Below are positions 1-3,764 of a stretch of 5,554 nt of DNA, in pieces (position 1 is the stretch's first letter; each line of letters opens with the position of its first letter). Source of the stretch: Actinomycetota bacterium. GTDB lineage: Bacteria > Actinomycetota > Actinomycetes > Nanopelagicales > Nanopelagicaceae. The notes beneath the pieces are model-generated. The model saw only the letters and a list, made by a program, of their open reading frames with translations. It ran no database searches and had not been told where the DNA came from. The position numbers and the translations under genes are program-made. The DNA is taken from assembly GCA_026392815.1 (NCBI GenBank), contig JAPLBI010000160.1, forward strand, positions 1 to 5,554. Reading direction: 5' to 3'.

Positions 1-143
1 ACGGCGTAAAAAGCTGCGTAAAACGCTGGCTTTGACGCTGCGGGCCAATTTGTATGCTTCTTTGTAGTCGCATGGAAATTGGCAGGCGAAGTAGCAGCAC
101 GGCGTGTAACGCGTGCTGTGGTGAATGACTTAGATGTAAACAT
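1..143 (-). CDS. Possible small basic protein, 5' end only (runs off left edge)
   Basis: An open frame starts at the ATG whose first base is 143 on the minus strand and continues without a stop to the window edge (47 complete codons). It begins MFTSKSFTTARVTRR and is rich in Ala, Thr, Lys and Arg with several aromatic residues towards the visible end. I do not recognise the family. The main support is an AAGGAG ribosome binding site 8 bases before this ATG, plus promoter-like boxes and a large inverted repeat further upstream. An ATG at 150 has only one base between it and the AAGGAGA and gives six codons before a stop, so 143 is the better start. The other minus-strand frames are also largely open here, so openness alone proves little. 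WhiB7 lies downstream of uvrD2 in mycobacteria, but this frame shows no WhiB cysteine pattern. Function unknown; reality of the gene is moderately uncertain. Confidence 0.38.
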   Translation of the reverse strand, partial: MFTSKSFTTARVTRRAATSPANFHATTKKHTNWPAASKPAFYAAFYA

Positions 144-150
144 CTTGCAT

Positions 151-157
151 TCTCCTT
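151..157 (-). promoter_or_regulatory. Strong Shine-Dalgarno (AAGGAGA) for the ORF at 143
   Basis: On the minus strand the sequence reads GGCGAAGGAGAATGCAAG followed by ATG. The AAGGAG core (152-157) is 8 bases from the ATG at 143, close to ideal spacing. This is the clearest ribosome binding site in the window and is the reason for calling a gene at 1-143. Confidence 0.5.
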
Positions 158-167
158 CGCCTAATGA

Positions 168-192
168 GCTTTTCACCAACTTGGTGAAAGGC
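168..192. repeat. 25-base near-perfect inverted repeat (operator or RNA hairpin)
   Basis: The core at 171-189 is an exact palindrome: TTTCACCAA, one central base (C180), then TTGGTGAAA. The symmetry extends outward through a T/G mismatch (170/190) to two more pairs (169/191 and 168/192). As DNA it is a dyad of 12 positions per arm with one mismatch, the form expected of a site for a dimeric regulator. As RNA it could form a hairpin with a 3-5 base loop. No T-tract follows on either strand, so it is not a classical intrinsic terminator, although it lies 58 bases past the uvrD2 stop. It sits where transcription of the ORF at 143 would begin if the boxes at 194-223 are a promoter. I do not recognise the motif as a known regulator's site. 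Confidence 0.85.
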
Positions 193-193
193 A

Positions 194-223
194 AGGGTAA
201 ACCACAGATAGTGATCTGCGCAA
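194..223 (-). promoter_or_regulatory. Possible promoter for the ORF at 143
   Basis: On the minus strand a -35-like TTGCGC (218-223) is separated by 18 bases from TACCCT (194-199), which fits the TANNNT form of actinobacterial -10 boxes. Transcription would start near 186-188, inside the inverted repeat at 168-192. That would make the repeat either an operator over the start site or a hairpin at the start of the leader. The spacer holds a small dyad at 205-218 (CAGAT, 4-base loop, ATCTG). The boxes are loose matches, so this is tentative. Confidence 0.25.
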
Positions 224-249
224 CCTAATTAAATCTAGCTATAAATTGC

Positions 250-1938
250 TCAGCTGAGAAGGCCCGCTTCACGCAGGAAGCGGCTGGGATTCTGGCGATG
301 GCTGATGTGTAGATCCACCTTCGCACGCGTCATTCCAACGTAGAACAAGCGGCGTTCTTCATCTATCACCGCATCGGACTGGCCAGTAACCCCAGTTTCC
401 AGCGGCAGAATTCCTTCAGATGCGCCGATCAAAAATACCCGTTCCCATTCCAAACCTTTAGCTGCATGCAGAGTTGCCAGCGTTACCACCGGCATTGTTG
501 GCGGGTTATTTTGCTGAACGCGATCTTCAATTTCACGTAAATAACTGCGCAGCGTCTTTGGGCTAAATCCGGCATCAGCATCTAGCTCGCGCGCTAAATG
601 CAGAAGCGCGGCAATGCCATCGATGCTTTCGCCAGTTAGGAATGGTTGCGCAATTGTGCGGAGTTCATCGATCCACGAAACGCCTTCGGTTGGCAGCACA
701 GATGCGCGACGTACTTCCTTTAGAAAGTCGCGGACATCTTGGCGATCAAAGAATCTTTCGGTGCTGCGCACTTGGTATGGCAGACCCAATTTATTCATCG
801 ATCTTTCCACGCCTTTAAGTTGGTTATTGGTGCGAGCCAAAATCGCGATCTCTTGGGCTTGAGTTCCGCTCTGCAGCAGCGCAGTGATTTCGGCAAGTAC
901 GCCAGCTATCTCGGCATCTTCATTGGCATAACCATCTACCGAAGGCTTGGTGCCATGATCGTTAAGGGCGACGAGTTCTTGTCCCATCGAACCATGGCGC
1001 AATAAAGAGTTTGCAGCAAAGGTAATTTCGGGGGTCGAGCGATATCCAGTGCTTAAGCGAATTACTTCAGCATCGGGAAAACGATTGGTAAAGCTATTTA
1101 GAAATACGGGAGTTGCACCAGCGAATGAGTAAATAGTTTGTGCTGGATCTCCAACCACGCAGATATCTTGTCGAGTGCCGAGCCAGGCGTTAATCAGACG
1201 TTGCTGAACAGGTGAAATATCCTGATACTCATCGATTGTGAAGTAACGGTATTGATCTTGCACACGTTCGCGCACGGTGCGCTCTTCTTCGAGCATTGCG
1301 GCGGTCAAAAGAAGCACATCTTCAAAGTCGATCGCTAGTTCTTGTTTCTTCACGCTTTCATAAGCGGTGTAAACCTTGGCTAATTTCTCGGCGCTAATGC
1401 GCGGCTTCTGGGTTCGCTTATCGATTTCAGAAACAAAATCTTCGGGTGCAACTTGTGAAACCTTCGCCCATTCAATTTCGCTTGCGATATCGCGCATTAG
1501 CTCGCGTGATGTAGCGCGAAGTTCGCCAGATAAACCTGCGCGGTTGATTGCTTCGCCAATGAAACCAGCCTTAGCGGTCATGAGTTCGGGTACGCGGCCA
1601 CCGAATACGGTGGGCCAGAAGTAGATCAATTGCTTGAGCGCTGCTGAGTGAATCGTGCGTGCGGCAACGGTTGGAACGCCTAACGAACGCAGGCGGGTGC
1701 GCATCTCACCTGCAGCGCGCGATGTAAAAGTTAGCGCCAATACTTTCTGCGGATCCATCGTGCCGATAGCCGCGGCGTAGGCAATGCGATGCGTGATCGC
1801 TCGAGTTTTACCGGTGCCGGCGCCTGCAATTACACAGACTGGTCCACGAGTAGCAAGGGCTACAGCGCGTTGATCGTTATCGAGAGCAGCGAGAATTTCT
1901 TCGGCGCGAATATCGCCAGAAGAACCATCTAGCGCCAC
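250..1938 (-). CDS. uvrD2: UvrD2-like SF1A DNA helicase, short form without C-terminal domains
   Basis: This is an ATP-dependent 3'-5' DNA helicase/translocase of the UvrD/Rep/PcrA superfamily, cytoplasmic, expected to act in DNA repair and replication. In the 562-residue product all motor motifs are visible in order: Q motif NDQRAVA (21-27), Walker A AGAGTGKT (38-45), motif Ia ALTFTSRAAGEM (68-79), RTIHS (94-98), motif II DEYQD (236-240), motif III GDPAQTIYSFAGA (263-275), motif IV GYRST (298-302), motif V TLHAAKGLEWERVF (489-502) and motif VI RRLFYVGMTRAK (529-540). The stretch HSAALKQLIYFWP (97-109) is typical of UvrD2 rather than UvrD1. The start is a GTG at 1938, preceded by a GGTGGTG ribosome-site-like sequence at 1943-1949. 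It overlaps the last 10 bases of nudC, suggesting co-transcription and translational coupling. Mycobacterial UvrD2 is about 700 residues and carries tetracysteine and HRDC regions after the motor. Here the protein ends 22 residues after motif VI, at PSRFLREAGLLS. Confidence 0.93.
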   Translation of the reverse strand: MALDGSSGDIRAEEILAALDNDQRAVALATRGPVCVIAGAGTGKTRAITHRIAYAAAIGTMDPQKVLALTFTSRAAGEMRTRLRSLGVPTVAARTIHSAALKQLIYFWPTVFGGRVPELMTAKAGFIGEAINRAGLSGELRATSRELMRDIASEIEWAKVSQVAPEDFVSEIDKRTQKPRISAEKLAKVYTAYESVKKQELAIDFEDVLLLTAAMLEEERTVRERVQDQYRYFTIDEYQDISPVQQRLINAWLGTRQDICVVGDPAQTIYSFAGATPVFLNSFTNRFPDAEVIRLSTGYRSTPEITFAANSLLRHGSMGQELVALNDHGTKPSVDGYANEDAEIAGVLAEITALLQSGTQAQEIAILARTNNQLKGVERSMNKLGLPYQVRSTERFFDRQDVRDFLKEVRRASVLPTEGVSWIDELRTIAQPFLTGESIDGIAALLHLARELDADAGFSPKTLRSYLREIEDRVQQNNPPTMPVVTLATLHAAKGLEWERVFLIGASEGILPLETGVTGQSDAVIDEERRLFYVGMTRAKVDLHISHRQNPSRFLREAGLLS

Positions 1939-2885
1939 ATTTCACCACCGATAAGTTTGGTGCCACCATTGCCTTCCGCACCACTAGCAAACCAACGATC
2001 GATCATCTTGCGCGCAACTGACATATTCGGTGGCAACAATAAAGTTCCAGCATCTGATTGCGCTTTAACTTCAGCGCGCGAGAACCATTTAACTTCGGTG
2101 ATCTCTTGCCCATCAGGGCGCGCGACTTCTGGAAAATCTGTAACTGCATCAAATGAGATCATGATCGATGCTGGAAATGGCCAAGGTTGTGAACCTAGGT
2201 AATTAATTTCGCGCACGGCAACGCCTGATTCTTCAAGAACTTCGCGGTGTACGCATTGTTCAAAGGTTTCACCGGGTTCTAGAAATCCCGCAAAGCAAGA
2301 GAAGCGACCTTCGGGCCAAATCGGTTGATGGCCCAGCAAAATACGATAATCGTGATCGCGAACTAAAACAATTACTGCAGAATCTGTGCGCGGATAATGT
2401 TCACTCTTATCTTTTTCACAGAGACGAATTGCGCCGCCTTGGGCAACTGAAGTTGGTGCGCCACATCGCGCACAATGGGTGTGCGACCTATGCCAGTTAG
2501 CCAAGGCCACGGTATGCAGAGAAACTTCCATTTCGAATTCCGAAATTAGCCCGCCAATTTCGCGCAGCGTTAAATATCCATCTGGCGCTTTCTCGCCTTG
2601 CGGTTCGACGGTGGAAGCGCTCCAAGCGAAATATGGCTCTTGATCTAACGCATCTAAACCAAGGAAATACTTCTCACCTGACTTGTATTCATTAGATGAA
2701 ATAAGCGATTGCACTTGGTCCGCTGCTAAGTAACGCAGTTTGGTTCCGCCTGCTTCGACGGCTAAACGAGAATCCGCGACGTGAATAATCTTGGCGCGCT
2801 GCCACATCTGATCGAGAGTGGTCTGGTTTGTGCGCAGATGGCCGGCGCGGTCCATCTTCGATACCTGTCCGTTGACCGCGCTCAT
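1929..2885 (-). CDS. nudC: NudC, NAD(H) pyrophosphatase / NAD-RNA decapping Nudix hydrolase
   Basis: NudC enzymes hydrolyse NADH to NMNH and AMP and, in E. coli, remove NAD caps from RNA. In the 318-residue product, counted from the ATG at 2885, a zinc-ribbon half-site HCARCG lies at 137-142 with a third Cys at 156. The complete Nudix box GX5EX7REUXEEXGU spans 200-222 (G200, E206, R214, E215, E218, E219, G221). The NudC signature SQPWPFPAS is at 232-240 and PRTDSAVIVLV at 165-175. The usual fourth zinc Cys is absent: the run after Cys156 reads EKDKSEHYPR. The frame stays open back to 3026, but that would cover the divergent EEP gene. The ATG at 2885 gives a length near mycobacterial NudC (about 313 residues) and keeps the family-like N-terminal LRTN segment. 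An ATG at 2855 is a weaker alternative. No clear Shine-Dalgarno precedes 2885, so translation may be leaderless. The 3' end overlaps uvrD2 by 10 bases. Confidence 0.93.
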   Translation of the reverse strand: MSAVNGQVSKMDRAGHLRTNQTTLDQMWQRAKIIHVADSRLAVEAGGTKLRYLAADQVQSLISSNEYKSGEKYFLGLDALDQEPYFAWSASTVEPQGEKAPDGYLTLREIGGLISEFEMEVSLHTVALANWHRSHTHCARCGAPTSVAQGGAIRLCEKDKSEHYPRTDSAVIVLVRDHDYRILLGHQPIWPEGRFSCFAGFLEPGETFEQCVHREVLEESGVAVREINYLGSQPWPFPASIMISFDAVTDFPEVARPDGQEITEVKWFSRAEVKAQSDAGTLLLPPNMSVARKMIDRWFASGAEGNGGTKLIGGEMWR

Positions 2886-2893
2886 AAGGGTGA

Positions 2894-2899
2894 ACGCTA
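2894..2899 (-). promoter_or_regulatory. Possible -10 box for nudC-uvrD2 (leaderless)
   Basis: On the minus strand TAGCGT fits the actinobacterial TANNNT -10 form and ends 8 bases before the nudC ATG at 2885, so transcription could start at or next to the A of the start codon. No Shine-Dalgarno is seen between box and ATG (TCACCCTT). I see no convincing -35 box. It would drive nudC and, by overlap, uvrD2. Confidence 0.35.
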
Positions 2900-2900
2900 C

Positions 2901-2906
2901 TAGCCT
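2901..2906 (+). promoter_or_regulatory. Possible -10 box for the EEP gene (leaderless)
   Basis: TAGCCT fits TANNNT and is followed by 7 bases (TGGCCAT) and then the ATG at 2914, which places a likely transcription start on the A of the start codon. No Shine-Dalgarno is present in front of 2914. A TTGACC at 2872-2877 resembles a -35 box but is 23 bases away, too far for this -10 box. The box lies one base from the oppositely oriented nudC box at 2894-2899. Confidence 0.35.
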
Positions 2907-2913
2907 TGGCCAT

Positions 2914-3764
2914 ATGCGCATCACCTCGTGGAACCTGCTCCACGGCCAGCCAATCCCGCCACTTTCGGCCGGGCCCAGCCAGGAATCCCTATCCGCCGCC
3001 GTGCGCCAGCTCGAGACCGAGGTCATTGCAGTTCAAGAAGTTGATTACAAATTACTGCGATCAAAAATGCGCAATCAGGTTTCAGATATCGCAGATGCAT
3101 GCGCAATCAGGTTTCAGATATCGCAGATGCGATCGGTGCCAAAAATTGGGCTTTTGCGCCGAGCATCATCGGAACACCAGGTGAGAAATGGCGAAAGTTA
3201 AGGGATGCAGATCCGCGGATAGTGAGCGGTGAGAATAACTCTCTTGAAGGAAGTTATGGGATCGCAATTGCTTCAACGATTCCGGTTGTGAAATGGCATC
3301 GCCTTGATTTAGGAAATTCAGTTGTTGGTATGCCACTGGTTGTTCCAACTGAAAGTGAGACAAGTAGTAAACCGAAGATCCGAGCGATCTATGTTCACGA
3401 TGAGCCACGGTTAGCACTTGGTGCAACTCTTGCAAATGGCTGGACCGTCTTTAACACCCATCTCTCATTTGTTCCGGGTGTGAATTTATTTCAGCTTAAG
3501 AAGTTAAAGCGTTGGGCGCTCAAGGTTGCGCAAGAGACAAATACCAAACCGCTGATACTTGGTGATTTAAATCTGCCGAAGAATTTGCCAGTTGTAGGAT
3601 CTGATTGGAAATCGTTAATCCAACAAAATACTTATCCTTCTTGGGGCGCCAAGATTCAATTTGATTACTTGTTAACTCATGGAGCAAGTGATGGCGTTAA
3701 AGATTTGGGAGCAATTGCAACTGGCATCAGCGATCATCTGCCACTGCGCGCAGAAATTAGCTAG
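2914..3764 (+). pseudogene. EEP (DNase I-like) family phosphodiesterase/phosphatase gene, frameshifted by a 32-bp duplication
   Basis: The endonuclease/exonuclease/phosphatase fold covers metal-dependent nucleases, inositol or lipid phosphatases and other phosphodiesterases. The substrate here cannot be read from sequence. From the ATG at 2914 the first frame encodes MRITSWNLLHG (metal-site Asn7) and VIAVQEVD (Glu42). After residue 62 it enters a wrong frame, adds 33 unrelated residues and stops at 3199-3201 (95 residues). The rest of the family protein lies in the frame opening at 3099 and ending at 3764. It contains YGIAIAS, FNTHLSF, ILGDLNLP, IQFDYLL and ISDHLPLRAEI, which carry the usual catalytic His/Asp/Asn residues. 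Removing one 32-bp copy (3067-3098 or 3099-3130) joins the halves into one 272-residue protein (819 bases with stop). In that form the late motifs are at about His172, Asp207/Asn209, Asp240 and Asp263-His264. No signal peptide or membrane segment is visible. Its 3' end overlaps adnB tail to tail. As written it is broken, but it could be recently inactivated, switchable or an assembly error. Confidence 0.88.
3067..3130 (+). repeat. Exact 32-bp tandem duplication inside the EEP gene
   Basis: Bases 3067-3098 and 3099-3130 are identical. Each copy begins ATGCGCAATCAGG and ends TATCGCAGATGC. The flanking bases do not extend the match (A3066 versus C3098; A3099 versus G3131), so there are exactly two units. 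Because 32 is not a multiple of three, the second copy shifts the reading frame. Each unit encodes MRNQVSDIADA in its proper frame, and both frames are seen: copy 1 in the upstream frame, copy 2 in the downstream frame. The junction reads GATGCATGCG, where ATGC is directly doubled. Confidence 0.97.

Noticed and set aside
22..228. Plus-strand open frame ending at 226-228, and a plus-strand tail ending at 65-67
   Set aside because: Neither has a ribosome site or recognisable ending. Both conflict with the minus-strand ORF at 143, which has a strong AAGGAG. The tail at 1-67 cannot be fully excluded because only 22 codons are visible.
614..1624. Plus-strand open frames at 614-862, 739-1005 and 1376-1624
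   Set aside because: They are antisense shadows of uvrD2, whose motifs cover the same bases; no ribosome sites or recognisable domains.
1957..2202. Plus-strand open frame inside nudC
   Set aside because: Antisense shadow of the Nudix gene with no ribosome site or domain.
2692..2943. Minus-strand open frame across the nudC N-terminus
   Set aside because: It overlaps nudC in another frame, and its Arg/Ser/Pro-rich product is typical of an out-of-frame reading of GC-rich DNA.
2886..3026. Upstream extension of nudC to a start at 3026 (47 extra residues)
   Set aside because: The extension lies antisense to the well-supported N-terminus of the EEP gene (MRITSWNLLHG, QEVD), has no similarity to NudC proteins, and would make the enzyme too long for the family.
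3067..3130. CRISPR array or dispersed repeat family
   Set aside because: There are only two units, directly abutting with no spacer, and the unit is ordinary coding sequence of the EEP gene.
3099..3201. Programmed -1 ribosomal frameshift to join the two EEP halves
   Set aside because: The net shift would be -1, but I found no good X XXY YYZ heptamer in the overlap; the best is a run of five A at CCA AAA ATT, with poor A-site re-pairing. The product would also carry extra non-family residues, whereas removal of one repeat copy gives an exact fit.
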